From contig NZ_QWGL01000005.1 in assembly GCF_003435375.1 (NCBI RefSeq), forward strand, positions 1 to 64,000: a stretch of DNA of 64,000 nucleotides, read 5' to 3'. Positions 33,199 to 41,594 of the stretch are shown here, piece by piece. Origin of the DNA: Clostridium sp. AM34-11AC (lineage in GTDB: Bacteria > Bacillota > Clostridia > Lachnospirales > Lachnospiraceae). The notes below the pieces were generated by a model. The model made no database searches and was not told where the DNA came from. It was given only the letters and a program-made list of their open reading frames with translations. How positions within the stretch are numbered: position 1 is the first letter of the stretch; each line of letters begins with the position of its first letter. The translations under genes were made by a program, and so were the position numbers.

Positions 33199-34584
33199 TT
33201 ACATTAAAATATACTTGAGGATGAAGAGCACCGCCAGGATATACATGACCGGAGTGATCTTCTCCTTCTTTCCGGCAAAGAGGTTCATGACAACATAGGC
33301 GATAACTCCCATGGAGATTCCCTCGGAGATGCTGTAGAAGAACGGCATCGCGATGATGCAGAGGAATGCCGGGATTCCTTCTGCCGGATCCTTGAAATCG
33401 ATCTCCGATACGGAGCCGATCATGTAGAAGCCTACAACGATCAGGGCCGGAGCCGTCGCAAAGGACGGGATTGCAAGGAAGATCGGGGATAGGAACAATG
33501 ATAGCAGGAACAGGATACCGGTCGTTAAGGATGTAAGACCGGTTCTACCGCCCTCTGTCACGCCGGAAGCACTCTCCACGAATGTTGTAACTGTGGATGT
33601 ACCGAGGCAGGCACCGCAGGTCGTACCGACCGCATCTGCAAGGAGCGCGCCCTTGATCCGCGGGAGTCTTCCCTCGGAATCCAGCATATCCGCCTTCGCG
33701 GACACACCGATCAGGGTTCCAAGTGTGTCGAAAAGGTCAACGAACAGGAACGCGAATACGATAATGATGAATTCCAGTACCGGAACACCCTTTAAACTGA
33801 ACTTGAACATGATCGGCGCCAGGCTCGGGATGGAAATTCCGTTGGAAAAATCCGGGAGCAGGTTGTAGAAGCCGAGATCCGGATTCGGGATGTAAATGCC
33901 CGCAAACTGGCAGATGATTCCGAGGATCCAGGTGATCAGGATACCCCAGAGAATATTTCCTTTGACATTCTTTACGATCAGGATTCCAGTGATCAGAACA
34001 CCAAAGATCGCAAGGAGTACGGTGATCCCCGCGTCGCTCATGGACGCTGTGAGACCGTCAGCGAGAGTTTTGTTGTAGCCGTCAACAGAGAACAGACCTA
34101 CAAGCGTTGCTCCACCAATCACGATCTTCGCATTCTGAAGACCAAGGAATGTGATGAAGAGACCGATTCCAACGCTGACCGCTTTCTTTAAGTTAAACGG
34201 GATCGCGTTGAAAATCGCTTCCCTGATGTTGAAGCAGGACAGGATGATAAAGATGATACCTTCTGTGAGAACTGCCGCAAGAGCAACTTCCCAGGAATAG
34301 CCCATACCGAGAACGACCGTGTATGCAAAGTAAGCGTTCAGACCCATTCCAGGTGCCAGAGCGAACGGGTAGTTCGCGAACAGTGCCATACAGAGTGTTC
34401 CGATAAAGGATGCCACCGCTGTCGCTGTGAAGACCGCTCCGTGGTCCATTCCGGCTGCCGCCAGAATGTTCGGGTTTACCGCCAGGATGTACGCCATCGT
34501 CATAAACGATGTCACACCTGCCATGATCTCGGTCTTAACAGTTGTGTTGTTTTCCTTGAGATGGAAAAATTTTTCGAGACTCAT
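33199..34584 (-). CDS. NCS2-family purine (guanine/hypoxanthine/adenine) permease
   Basis: A 461-residue integral membrane transporter of the AzgA/PbuG branch of NCS2, with about 12-14 hydrophobic helices and the family start FHLKENNTTVKTEIMAGVTSFMTMAYILAVNP. Later signatures are the VDLFDTLGTLIGVSAKA and TCGACLGTSTVTTFVESASGV segments. It takes up purine bases by proton symport (family knowledge). The ATG has GGAGGG upstream. It has a strong promoter at 34638-34666 and shares a 23-base leader motif with purF. Together with the pur genes around it, this shows that the region handles both synthesis and salvage. Confidence 0.93.
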   Translation of the reverse strand: MSLEKFFHLKENNTTVKTEIMAGVTSFMTMAYILAVNPNILAAAGMDHGAVFTATAVASFIGTLCMALFANYPFALAPGMGLNAYFAYTVVLGMGYSWEVALAAVLTEGIIFIILSCFNIREAIFNAIPFNLKKAVSVGIGLFITFLGLQNAKIVIGGATLVGLFSVDGYNKTLADGLTASMSDAGITVLLAIFGVLITGILIVKNVKGNILWGILITWILGIICQFAGIYIPNPDLGFYNLLPDFSNGISIPSLAPIMFKFSLKGVPVLEFIIIVFAFLFVDLFDTLGTLIGVSAKADMLDSEGRLPRIKGALLADAVGTTCGACLGTSTVTTFVESASGVTEGGRTGLTSLTTGILFLLSLFLSPIFLAIPSFATAPALIVVGFYMIGSVSEIDFKDPAEGIPAFLCIIAMPFFYSISEGISMGVIAYVVMNLFAGKKEKITPVMYILAVLFILKYILM

Positions 34585-34603
34585 TTGTTTCCCTCCAATT
34601 TGT

Positions 34604-34626
34604 TTTATCAGTTTTTGTTATAAAAC
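34604..34626 (-). promoter_or_regulatory. Leader motif shared with purF
   Basis: 23 bases between the -10 box and the start codon match 40433-40455 in the purF leader at 20 of 23 positions, at nearly the same distance from the start codon. It is a candidate binding site for a purine regulator, or part of a short RNA element. Confidence 0.5.
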
Positions 34627-34637
34627 CGCTAATTTCT

Positions 34638-34666
34638 ATTATACGTGGTACTAATAGAAAAGGCAA
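34638..34666 (-). promoter_or_regulatory. Promoter of the purine permease gene
   Basis: TTGCCT (34661-34666) and perfect TATAAT (34638-34643) on the minus strand, 17 bp spacer, about 55 bases upstream of the ATG. Confidence 0.8.
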
Positions 34667-34704
34667 GGGAAAGAAATTGGGGGTTCCGAACACGTCATCC
34701 GCTC

Positions 34705-34846
34705 GTTACAGTACACGGGCACTCCATGCCCGCGCACTGTAACAGGATTTTGCCGATGCTTCGCATTCCGAATCGGCAAAATCCACTACCACCACTGTAT
34801 TGTACGGAATTTTCAGTTCAGAAAATTCCTACCCATGAAAAGTAAC
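34705..34846. repeat. 142-bp palindromic repeat, family I (copy A)
   Basis: The element starts GTTACAGT and ends AAAAGTAAC and folds into three hairpins. Hairpin 1 is a 17-bp stem with two mismatches ending back at CTGTAAC. Hairpin 2 is a perfect 13-bp stem GGATTTTGCCGAT/ATCGGCAAAATCC. Hairpin 3 is GGAATTTTC/GAAAATTCC. Near-identical copies, also 142 bp, are at 36339-36480 and 47689-47830. It lies between the purA 3' end and the permease promoter. Confidence 0.9.
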
Positions 34847-34895
34847 ATCTGCTCCACAGGGAACTTTCCCCGCTTCTGCATCCTGCATCTTCAAA

Positions 34896-36176
34896 TTACT
34901 TTCTCATAATGATCTCGTCTCTTCCCGGACCATTGGAAACCATCGTGATCGGCACTCCGATCTCCTCCTCGATCGTCTCGATATATTTCTTGCAGTTCTC
35001 CGGAAGATCCTCATAGTTCTTGATTCCACGGATCTCGCACTTCCAGCCCGGAAGAGTCTTGTATACCGGTTTTGCTTTCTCAAGCTCCGGAGTTGTCGGG
35101 AAGTCTTTTGTTACCTTTCCATCGATCTCATAGCCTACGCAGATATGAAGCTCGTCAAGATATCCTAAAACGTCGAGAACCGTGAGGGCAACCTCTGTGG
35201 ATCCCTGGATCTGTACGCCATATCTTGATGCGACTGCATCGAACCATCCCATTCTTCTCGGACGGCCTGTCGTCGCACCGAACTCACCGCCGTCACCGCC
35301 GCGGCGTCTTAACTCGTCTGCCTCTTCACCGAAGATCTCGCTGACGAACGCACCTGCGCCGACTGCGCTGGAGTAAGCCTTAACGACTGTTGTGATGTTC
35401 TTGATCTCGTACGGCGGGATGCCTGCGCCGATCGCGCCGTAAGCTGCCAGTGTGGAAGAAGATGTAACCATCGGGTAGATACCGTGATCCGGATCCTTTA
35501 AGGAACCGAGCTGACCCTCTAAAAGGACATTCTTTCCTGCCTTGATCGCATCGCGAAGGTATTTGGATGTGTCGCATACATACGGAGCGACCATCTCCTT
35601 ATACTCCATAAGTGTATTGAAGATCTCCTTCGGATCAAGAGCCGGCTGATGATATAAATGCTCTAACATCACATTTTTCAGTGTGCAGACGTTTTCGATC
35701 TTATCCATCAGTTCCTTCTCATCACCGAATAACTCGTTGACCTGGAAACCGATCTTTGCGTATTTATCAGAATAGAACGGAGCAATTCCGGACTTTGTGG
35801 AGCCGAAAGACTTACCTGCCAGACGCGCTTCCTCATAAGTATCAAATAAAATGTGGTACGGCATTAAGATCTGTGCTCTGTCGGACACGAGGATCTTCGG
35901 CATCGGAACGCCCTGGCTTGTCAGGTCGTTTAATTCTTTAACAAGGAACGGGATGTTTAATGCCACGCCGTTTCCGATGATGCTTGTTGTATGATTATAG
36001 AATACACCTGACGGAAGAAGATGAAGGGCAAATTTTCCGTAATTGTTGATAATTGTGTGACCAGCGTTGCTGCCGCCCTGGAAACGGACAATAATGTCGG
36101 ATTCCTTTGCAAGCATATCTGTGATCTTACCTTTTCCCTCATCGCCCCAGTTGGCGCCTACGATTGCTCTAACCAT
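34896..36176 (-). CDS. purA: Adenylosuccinate synthetase
   Basis: Converts IMP + Asp + GTP to adenylosuccinate, first step to AMP. The P-loop GANWGDEGKGKITDM is at residues 6-20. The IMP/Mg site NAGHTI lies near residue 38, and the substrate loops SGIAPFYSDKYAKIG and the arginine-rich ATTGRPRRMGW follow. 426 residues is typical. The ATG has AAAGGAGGA upstream and a structured 85-base leader. It is flanked on both sides by 142-bp family I repeats in the same orientation. Confidence 0.98.
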   Translation of the reverse strand: MVRAIVGANWGDEGKGKITDMLAKESDIIVRFQGGSNAGHTIINNYGKFALHLLPSGVFYNHTTSIIGNGVALNIPFLVKELNDLTSQGVPMPKILVSDRAQILMPYHILFDTYEEARLAGKSFGSTKSGIAPFYSDKYAKIGFQVNELFGDEKELMDKIENVCTLKNVMLEHLYHQPALDPKEIFNTLMEYKEMVAPYVCDTSKYLRDAIKAGKNVLLEGQLGSLKDPDHGIYPMVTSSSTLAAYGAIGAGIPPYEIKNITTVVKAYSSAVGAGAFVSEIFGEEADELRRRGGDGGEFGATTGRPRRMGWFDAVASRYGVQIQGSTEVALTVLDVLGYLDELHICVGYEIDGKVTKDFPTTPELEKAKPVYKTLPGWKCEIRGIKNYEDLPENCKKYIETIEEEIGVPITMVSNGPGRDEIIMRK

Positions 36177-36179
36177 GTT

Positions 36180-36262
36180 CTAATATCCTCCTTTGGACGT
36201 TTAAACGGAATGCGCGTTCCGCATCCCGGCGTCTTACGCGGTTGTACGTGTCATACTCATGA
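36180..36262 (-). promoter_or_regulatory. Structured 5' leader of purA
   Basis: About 80 transcribed bases hold three successive hairpins: GTGTCAT/ATGACAC with a 4-base loop, GCGT/ACGC with a 3-base loop, and an 8-bp stem GGGATGC/GCATTCC with a 7-base loop, then the AAAGGAGGA site. I do not recognise a known riboswitch class. Confidence 0.45.
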
Positions 36263-36271
36263 CACTCCCAT

Positions 36272-36300
36272 AGTTTACAACAAAATTATCCATAAGTAAA
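36272..36300 (-). promoter_or_regulatory. Predicted purA promoter
   Basis: TTTACT (36295-36300) and TAAACT (36272-36277), 17 bp apart, on the minus strand, about 95 bases upstream of the start codon. Confidence 0.55.
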
Positions 36301-36338
36301 GACAATATTTATTATGAAGTCCATAATGTCTAATTATG

Positions 36339-36480
36339 GTTACAGCACACGGGCACTCCATGCCCGCGTACTGTAACAGGATTTTGCCGATGCTTCGCAT
36401 TCCGAATCGGCAAAATCCGCAGCCATAACAGTATCTTACGGAATTTTCAGTTCAGAAAATTCCTACCCATGAAAAGTAAC
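36339..36480. repeat. 142-bp palindromic repeat, family I (copy B)
   Basis: Same length, orientation and three-hairpin layout as copy A at 34705-34846, starting GTTACAGCACAC and ending AAAAGTAAC. It differs by scattered changes, for example in the linker before hairpin 3. It separates the end of the purB-lysR unit from the purA promoter. Confidence 0.9.
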
Positions 36481-36536
36481 TAATTATGCACTGCAATTCA
36501 TACAGGGCACGAACTGCAGACGGAAAACATTTTATC

Positions 36537-37442
36537 CTATACTTTTCGTTCCCTTAAGACCTCTAAGAACCTCTCCCCTGCCGGGGAAATCGGCACCTTC
36601 TTATCCGTCACGACGCAGATCTCCCGCTCCGGCATCATCTCCCGGAAGGCGAGCTCGAAGAGCTCCCCGCTCTCGATCTTCTCCTTTGCGAACTCTTCCA
36701 TCACGCAGCCGATCCCCATGTTCCGGATCGCGAACTGGACGATCATATCGCTGGTGGCCAGCTCAAACTCCGGTTCCAGAATGATCCCCCTCTGTTCCAA
36801 AAAACGGTCCATGAACTTTCTGGTACTCGTATCCTTTTCCAGGAAGATACATGGCAGATGTTCCAGCTCCCTGTACTCCATTCTCTTTCCCTTTAATGTC
36901 CAAAACTTATTTCCAGCCACAAAGGTATTCCGGATCTTCTTCACCTCGAAGGATTCCACCTCCGGTCTCGCGTCAAAAGGCGTGCTCACCACACCGAAAT
37001 CGATTTTTCCCTCGTACAGGGACTCGATGGTCTCCGGTGTCGGCGCGTTTGACACCATGACCTTGATATTCGGGTAGCGCTCATGGAAAGTCTCAAGGTA
37101 CGGGAGCAGGTAAAACTGCAGTGTCATATCGCTGGCACCGATCCTCACCTCTCCCATGTCCATATCCACAAGACGTTTTAACATCTCCTCACCGTCCATG
37201 AGGTTTTCCATCCCGCGCTCCACATATGGATACAGAAGCTTTCCCTCTGTGGTGAGCCGCACACCCTTCTGGGTCCGAAGAAAAAGCTTTGTGTTCAGCG
37301 CTTTTTCCAGCTGCTTGATCGCCTGACTCGCCGCAGGCTGGGAAATGCAGAGCGCCTCTGCTGCAGCGGTAATGCTGCCGAGGCGCCCTACATAGTAAAA
37401 TACTTTATAATATTCCGTGCTGATGCTGCTCGCATGATCCAT
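36537..37442 (-). CDS. LysR-family regulator translationally coupled to purB
   Basis: A 301-residue LTTR with an N-terminal winged helix (STEYYKVFYYVGRLGSITAAAEALCISQPAASQAIKQLEKAL, about 8-50) and a two-lobe effector domain (about 95-295). Its ATG overlaps the purB stop codon by one base (TAATG), so the two are almost surely one transcript with coupled translation. That is unusual, since most lysR genes are divergent from their targets. A role in purine or AMP-linked control is plausible but inferred. An alternative is a CysL/GltC-like regulator that merely sits there. Confidence 0.93.
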   Translation of the reverse strand: MDHASSISTEYYKVFYYVGRLGSITAAAEALCISQPAASQAIKQLEKALNTKLFLRTQKGVRLTTEGKLLYPYVERGMENLMDGEEMLKRLVDMDMGEVRIGASDMTLQFYLLPYLETFHERYPNIKVMVSNAPTPETIESLYEGKIDFGVVSTPFDARPEVESFEVKKIRNTFVAGNKFWTLKGKRMEYRELEHLPCIFLEKDTSTRKFMDRFLEQRGIILEPEFELATSDMIVQFAIRNMGIGCVMEEFAKEKIESGELFELAFREMMPEREICVVTDKKVPISPAGERFLEVLRERKV

Positions 37443-38872
37443 TATACGTTGATCTCCGCTTTCACTCCGAGAAGATCCGCGTTTTCTTTTAAGATCGGGC
37501 GGACAACCTCATCCAGGAACTCATCTACCTGCTTCGGTGCGCGTCCGACGTACTTCTTCGGATCCATCGTCTTCTTTAACTCATCAAGGCTTAAATTGAA
37601 GGACGGATCTGCCGCGATAAGCTCTAAGAGGTTGTTGTCCTTTCCTTCTACCTTCACATTCTTTCCTGCTTCCATGGAAAGCTCGCGGATACGCTCGTGA
37701 AGCTCTTGTCTGTCTCCGCCGGCCTTTACCGCATCCATCATGATGTTCTCAGTAGCCATAAACGGAAGCTCGGCCATTAAATGCTTCTCAATCACCTTCG
37801 GATATACCACAAGACCATCCACAACATTTAAGTAGAGATCCAGAATACCGTCGATCGCAAGGAATCCTTCCGGAACGGAGAGACGCTTGTTCGCGGAGTC
37901 ATCCAGAGTACGCTCGAACCACTGGGTGGAGGCAACAAGCATCGGGTTCATCATATCAGACATCACATAGTTCGCCAAGGACGCGATACGCTCACTTCTC
38001 ATCGGGTTTCTCTTATATGCCATAGCGGAGGAACCGATCTGGTTCTTCTCAAACGGCTCTTCCACTTCTTTTAAGTGCTGGAGAAGACGGATGTCGTTGG
38101 AGAACTTATGGGCGCTCTGGGCGATTCCGGCAAGAACGGAAAGCACACGGCTGTCGATCTTTCTGGAATATGTCTGACCGGATACCGGGTAGCACTGGGA
38201 AAATCCCATCTTTGCGGCGATCCGTCTGTCTGCCTCGCGGCACTTCTCATGATCCCCGTCAAAGAGCTCTAAGAAGCTTGCCTGAGTACCTGTAGTTCCC
38301 TTGGAACCGAGTAATTTCATGGAACCGATCACATGGTCAAGATCCTCAAGGTCAAGGCAGAGTTCCTGTAACCATAAGGTCGCACGCTTTCCTACGGTTG
38401 TCGGCTGGGCCGGCTGGAAATGTGTGAATGCCAGTGTCGGGAGCTCTTTATACTTATCAGCGAAATCAGAAAGCTCTTTCATCACATTGATGAGTTTTTT
38501 TCTGACCAGCTTTAATGCCTCCGTCATCAGGATGAGGTCGGTGTTGTCTCCAACGTAGCAGGATGTGGCACCGAGGTGGATGATTCCTTTTGCCTTCGGG
38601 CACTGGAGTCCGTAAGCGTATACGTGGGACATCACATCGTGGCGGACAAGCTTCTCTCTCGCCTTCGCCTCCTCAAAGTTGATATCCTCAGCATGTGCCT
38701 TTAACTCTTCGATCTGCTCATCTGTGATCGGAAGACCGAGTTCTTTTTCTGTCTCGGCTAATGCGATCCATAATTTTCTCCATGTGCGGAATTTCTTCTC
38801 CGGAGAGAAAATATACTGCATTTCCTTGCTTGCATATCGCTCAGAGAGCGGGCTCTGGTATCTGTCGTTCAT
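37442..38872 (-). CDS. purB: Adenylosuccinate lyase
   Basis: Acts twice in purine synthesis, splitting SAICAR to AICAR and adenylosuccinate to AMP. A fumarase/aspartase-superfamily homotetramer; the C-terminal catalytic signature is [15 protein letters not shown] (about residues 286-300), and the other active-site regions are [15 protein letters not shown] and [13 protein letters not shown]. 476 residues is typical. The ATG follows AAAAGAGGA. Upstream the motif ATTGAATTAGAAAA occurs twice in tandem. The downstream stop overlaps the LysR start. Confidence 0.97.
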   Translation of the reverse strand: MNDRYQSPLSERYASKEMQYIFSPEKKFRTWRKLWIALAETEKELGLPITDEQIEELKAHAEDINFEEAKAREKLVRHDVMSHVYAYGLQCPKAKGIIHLGATSCYVGDNTDLILMTEALKLVRKKLINVMKELSDFADKYKELPTLAFTHFQPAQPTTVGKRATLWLQELCLDLEDLDHVIGSMKLLGSKGTTGTQASFLELFDGDHEKCREADRRIAAKMGFSQCYPVSGQTYSRKIDSRVLSVLAGIAQSAHKFSNDIRLLQHLKEVEEPFEKNQIGSSAMAYKRNPMRSERIASLANYVMSDMMNPMLVASTQWFERTLDDSANKRLSVPEGFLAIDGILDLYLNVVDGLVVYPKVIEKHLMAELPFMATENIMMDAVKAGGDRQELHERIRELSMEAGKNVKVEGKDNNLLELIAADPSFNLSLDELKKTMDPKKYVGRAPKQVDEFLDEVVRPILKENADLLGVKAEINV

Positions 38873-38972
38873 GACAAAATCCTCTTTTCTAATTCAATGT
38901 TTTTCTAATTCAATATATTTTCACGAATTCTCCGCCAACTGCGGAGCTTTGTGGAACGTTGAATTTCCCTGA

Positions 38973-40412
38973 TTATTTTTCATAACTTCCGCGGATATCT
39001 TCTTCCGGCGGATCCACCGGATACTCTCCGGAGAAGCAGGCCGTACAGATCGGAAGTCCGTTTGCCATTTCACTTAAGCGCTCCATCTTTAAGTACGCTA
39101 ACGAATCTGCTCCGATCACCTTGCAGATCTCATCCACGGTACGTTTGTGGGCGATGAGCTGCTCGCTGGACGGGATATCGGTTCCGAAATAGCACGGATA
39201 GAGGAACGGCGGTGCGGAAATTCTCATATGTACTTCCTTTGCTCCTGCCTCACGCAGCATATCCACGATCAGGTTGCTGGTGGTTCCGCGGACGATGGAG
39301 TCGTCGATCATAACGACGCGCTTTCCTTCCACGGCCTCTTTCAATACGTTTAATTTAATACGGACTGCAGACTCACGGCTGCTCTGGCCCGGCTTAATAA
39401 AGGTTCTTCCCACATAGGAGTTCTTTACAAAGGCCATCGCGTAAGGGATGCCGGATTCCATGGAATATCCAAGGGCTGCTGCATTTCCGGACTCCGGAAC
39501 ACCCACAACGATGTCCGCGTCCACCGGTGAATCCTTTGCGAGGCAGCGGCCTGCGTAGATTCTGGAGTGGTAAACTCCGACGCCGTCAAAGACGCTGTCC
39601 GGTCTTGCAAAGTAAATATATTCAAAAATACATCTCGCCTCTTTTTTCGGGTCATGCATCATGAGATTGGACTTGATGCCATCCTTATTAATCGTCACGA
39701 TCTCGCCCGGAAGCACATCGCGGACGAAGGTAGCACCGATCGTGTCAAGCGCGCATGTCTCGGAGGTCAGGATATAGGCATTATCACGCTTTCCGATACA
39801 GAGCGGCTTGAATCCCTGCGGATCGCGGGCACCGATGAGTTTTCTCGGGCTGCTGATCACAAGGGAATAGGCGCCCTTGATCTTCTTCATAGCGTTTGCC
39901 ACGGCTTCCTCAGCGGTTCCCACCTTACAGCGCTCTCTCGCGATGTGGTAGGCGATGACCTCAGAGTCGATCGTGGTCTGGAAAATCGCTCCGTCGTAAG
40001 CGAGTTCTCTGCGAAGCTCCGGCGCATTGACAAGGTTTCCGTTGTGTGCCAGTGCCAGCGTTCCCTTCACATAATTTAAAACGAGCGGCTGTGTATTCTC
40101 GATGGTGCTGCTTCCGGCAGTCGAATACCGGACATGGCCGACACCGATGTTTCCTTTTAATTTTTCCAGCTTCTCTGACGTGAATACTTCGTTGCAGAGT
40201 CCCATCCCCTTACAGGCATTGACAACACCTTTCGGTCCGTATGTATCGCTCACCGCGATTCCGCAGCTTTCCTGTCCGCGGTGCTGTAATGCGAACAATC
40301 CGTAATAAATGGTTGATGCAACATCATTTCCGTCCAGATCGTACATTCCGAAAACGCCGCACTCCTCATGCAGCTCGTCTGTTCCCCAGTCTAAAGTAAG
40401 TGATTTCTCCAT
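38973..40412 (-). CDS. purF: Amidophosphoribosyltransferase
   Basis: First committed step of purine synthesis: PRPP + Gln to phosphoribosylamine. The glutaminase nucleophile is Cys18 in HEECGVFGMYD, so the first 17 residues should be cleaved as a propeptide, as in the iron-sulfur class of B. subtilis. The cluster cysteines of that class are also visible (EARCIFEYIYF, YPCYFGTD and ICTACFSGEYP). The PRPP loop is VVMIDDSIVRGTTS. 479 residues fits. It has a strong promoter and a leader motif shared with the permease gene. In this class the propeptide and cluster make activity oxygen-sensitive (family knowledge). Confidence 0.97.
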   Translation of the reverse strand: MEKSLTLDWGTDELHEECGVFGMYDLDGNDVASTIYYGLFALQHRGQESCGIAVSDTYGPKGVVNACKGMGLCNEVFTSEKLEKLKGNIGVGHVRYSTAGSSTIENTQPLVLNYVKGTLALAHNGNLVNAPELRRELAYDGAIFQTTIDSEVIAYHIARERCKVGTAEEAVANAMKKIKGAYSLVISSPRKLIGARDPQGFKPLCIGKRDNAYILTSETCALDTIGATFVRDVLPGEIVTINKDGIKSNLMMHDPKKEARCIFEYIYFARPDSVFDGVGVYHSRIYAGRCLAKDSPVDADIVVGVPESGNAAALGYSMESGIPYAMAFVKNSYVGRTFIKPGQSSRESAVRIKLNVLKEAVEGKRVVMIDDSIVRGTTSNLIVDMLREAGAKEVHMRISAPPFLYPCYFGTDIPSSEQLIAHKRTVDEICKVIGADSLAYLKMERLSEMANGLPICTACFSGEYPVDPPEEDIRGSYEK

Positions 40413-40432
40413 AAATGCTTTTCATCCTCTGA

Positions 40433-40455
40433 TTTATAAGTTTTTGCGATAAAAC
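40433..40455 (-). promoter_or_regulatory. Leader motif shared with the purine permease gene
   Basis: Matches 34604-34626 at 20 of 23 bases. It lies between the purF promoter and start codon. No such copy was found before purA, purB or purL. Confidence 0.5.
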
Positions 40456-40473
40456 AGCAGTGTTTCAGTAGAA

Positions 40474-40502
40474 ATTATAATACATACCCTATGGAAAATC
40501 AA
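40474..40502 (-). promoter_or_regulatory. Promoter of purF
   Basis: TTGATT (40497-40502) and perfect TATAAT (40474-40479) with a 17-bp spacer on the minus strand, just after the end of the small gene at 40518. Confidence 0.8.
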
Positions 40503-40517
40503 GAAGAAGTTCCTCTC

Positions 40518-40829
40518 TCAAGGAGTCCTGTGGACTTCTTTGTGAAACCAGAACAAATTTCCGGCCCCTTTTTCGATCCCTATACCATAAATTTCCCCCT
40601 CCGTCTCAGAGACGGTCCCATCTGGAATCCCTGTTTCAATATCCGGCACCAGGTATGTCTTCTCTGTCATCCTGGAGCACGCACAGGAATACGCGAGCCA
40701 GAGGAGTTCCAGCAGTAAAAGGATCCTCGCTGTCTTTACAGCAGCTCTTCTTATCTTTTCCCTTCGGTACCCGTGTCTCCACGGATGGTATGGATGGTAC
40801 AGATAGCGGATGGCGTTCACTCCTTTCAA
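40518..40829 (-). CDS. Hypothetical small membrane protein, start codon uncertain
   Basis: Up to 103 residues. A basic, Tyr/His/Arg-rich N-terminus (about 1-32) is followed by one membrane helix with Cys (RILLLLELLWLAYSCAC) and an acidic, probably outside C-terminal part. A perfect promoter (40886-40914) and a good AAAGGAG precede it, which argues that it is real. No ATG lies at the right place: TTG (40829) includes the Shine-Dalgarno sequence, GTG (40820) overlaps it, and an ATC comes 8 bases after it. No family is recognised. The stop is 16 bases before the purF -35 box. Confidence 0.5.
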   Translation of the reverse strand: MKGVNAIRYLYHPYHPWRHGYRREKIRRAAVKTARILLLLELLWLAYSCACSRMTEKTYLVPDIETGIPDGTVSETEGEIYGIGIEKGAGNLFWFHKEVHRTP

Positions 40830-40885
40830 AATTCAGGCTGATACTTTTCCACGACTTTTGATAAGTTTTTTCAAGATGTACTCTT

Positions 40886-40914
40886 ATTATATCTGTTTTC
40901 GCATATTTTCACAA
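40886..40914 (-). promoter_or_regulatory. Promoter of the small membrane protein gene
   Basis: TTGTGA (40909-40914) and TATAAT (40886-40891) on the minus strand with a 17-bp spacer. Confidence 0.75.
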
Positions 40915-40943
40915 CAGGAAAACTTGTTATCGTTACATTTTAG

Positions 40944-41047
40944 TTGCTGTGACGGGTAGGAATTTTCTAAACTGAAAATTCCGTACAATACAGTGATAGC
41001 AGTGGATTTTGGTGATTTGGAGTGCGAAGCATCGGCAAAATCACGAT
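40944..41047. repeat. Degenerate family I repeat, inverted (copy E)
   Basis: Matches the reverse complement of the central and right parts of the 142-bp repeat (the GGAATTTTC hairpin, the CAGTG linker, and a decayed GGATTTTG...GGCAAAATC hairpin). The CGGGCA hairpin is missing and there are many substitutions. It is an old, truncated copy. Confidence 0.7.
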
Positions 41048-41098
41048 GCAAAAGAAACAGGGAAATGATCTTCATACCCGTCCTGCAGATCATTTCCC
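41048..41098 (-). terminator. Terminator downstream of the lipoprotein gene
   Basis: A perfect 12-bp stem GGGAAATGATCT/AGATCATTTCCC (41060-41071 with 41087-41098), followed on the minus strand by TGTTTCTTTTGC. Confidence 0.75.
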
Positions 41099-41174
41099 CG
41101 CTGTCCTGTCTTTCCGGCTCTTTCTGCCGTGTTGAGTTTCATTCCCCGGCAGTCCTGGATTCCGGTCCGGATAT

Positions 41175-41510
41175 TTAGTTTGCCTTGGTGGTCTCCCCAG
41201 CAGTGCCGTTCGCTCCCGCCGCGGTAGTTTCTGACATGCCGGTGACATCGTCCGTCAGGTTGTGGATGCCGTCACCCACGTCATCCACCATATCCCGGAG
41301 CACACCGCCACTCTCTCCGGCTGTCTGGGACGGCGCGTTCGTGCTCTGGTTTGTGCCGTTTGTCTGTCTCTCCATTGTGGTTCCCGCTCCCGCGCTCCCC
41401 GTATCCGGGGCTGTGGTCATATTATTTCCGTTCCCTCTTCCGCAGGCTGTGATGAATGCCGCGGTCATAATGAGAAGCGCGCATGCTCTGATCCATCTGA
41501 TTTTTCCCAT
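41175..41510 (-). CDS. Small lipoprotein of unknown function
   Basis: A 111-residue precursor. It has a basic N-terminus (MGKIRWIR), a hydrophobic core and a lipobox ITAC with Cys near residue 23. The mature part is low-complexity, rich in Thr, Gly, Ala and Asn, with no fold I recognise. The ATG at 41510 follows AAAGGAG by 9 bases; a longer reading to 41546 adds 12 residues in front of the signal and is rejected. It lies downstream of dapB on the same strand, about 85 bp away, with a terminator beyond it. A link to lysine or cell-wall metabolism is not shown. Confidence 0.8.
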   Translation of the reverse strand: MGKIRWIRACALLIMTAAFITACGRGNGNNMTTAPDTGSAGAGTTMERQTNGTNQSTNAPSQTAGESGGVLRDMVDDVGDGIHNLTDDVTGMSETTAAGANGTAGETTKAN

Positions 41511-41594
41511 AAAAATAATCTCCTTTCTACGGCTATTATGTGCCATAGAAAGGAGAAGTATTTTGGAAAAAAATGTATAAAACTTTAACCTCTA

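Noticed and set aside
34810..34830. AATTTTC...GAAAATT inside the 142-bp repeats as a CodY box
   Set aside because: CodY sites have the two arms separated by one base; here six bases intervene and the motif is part of the repeat's hairpin 3, present at every copy regardless of the neighbouring gene.
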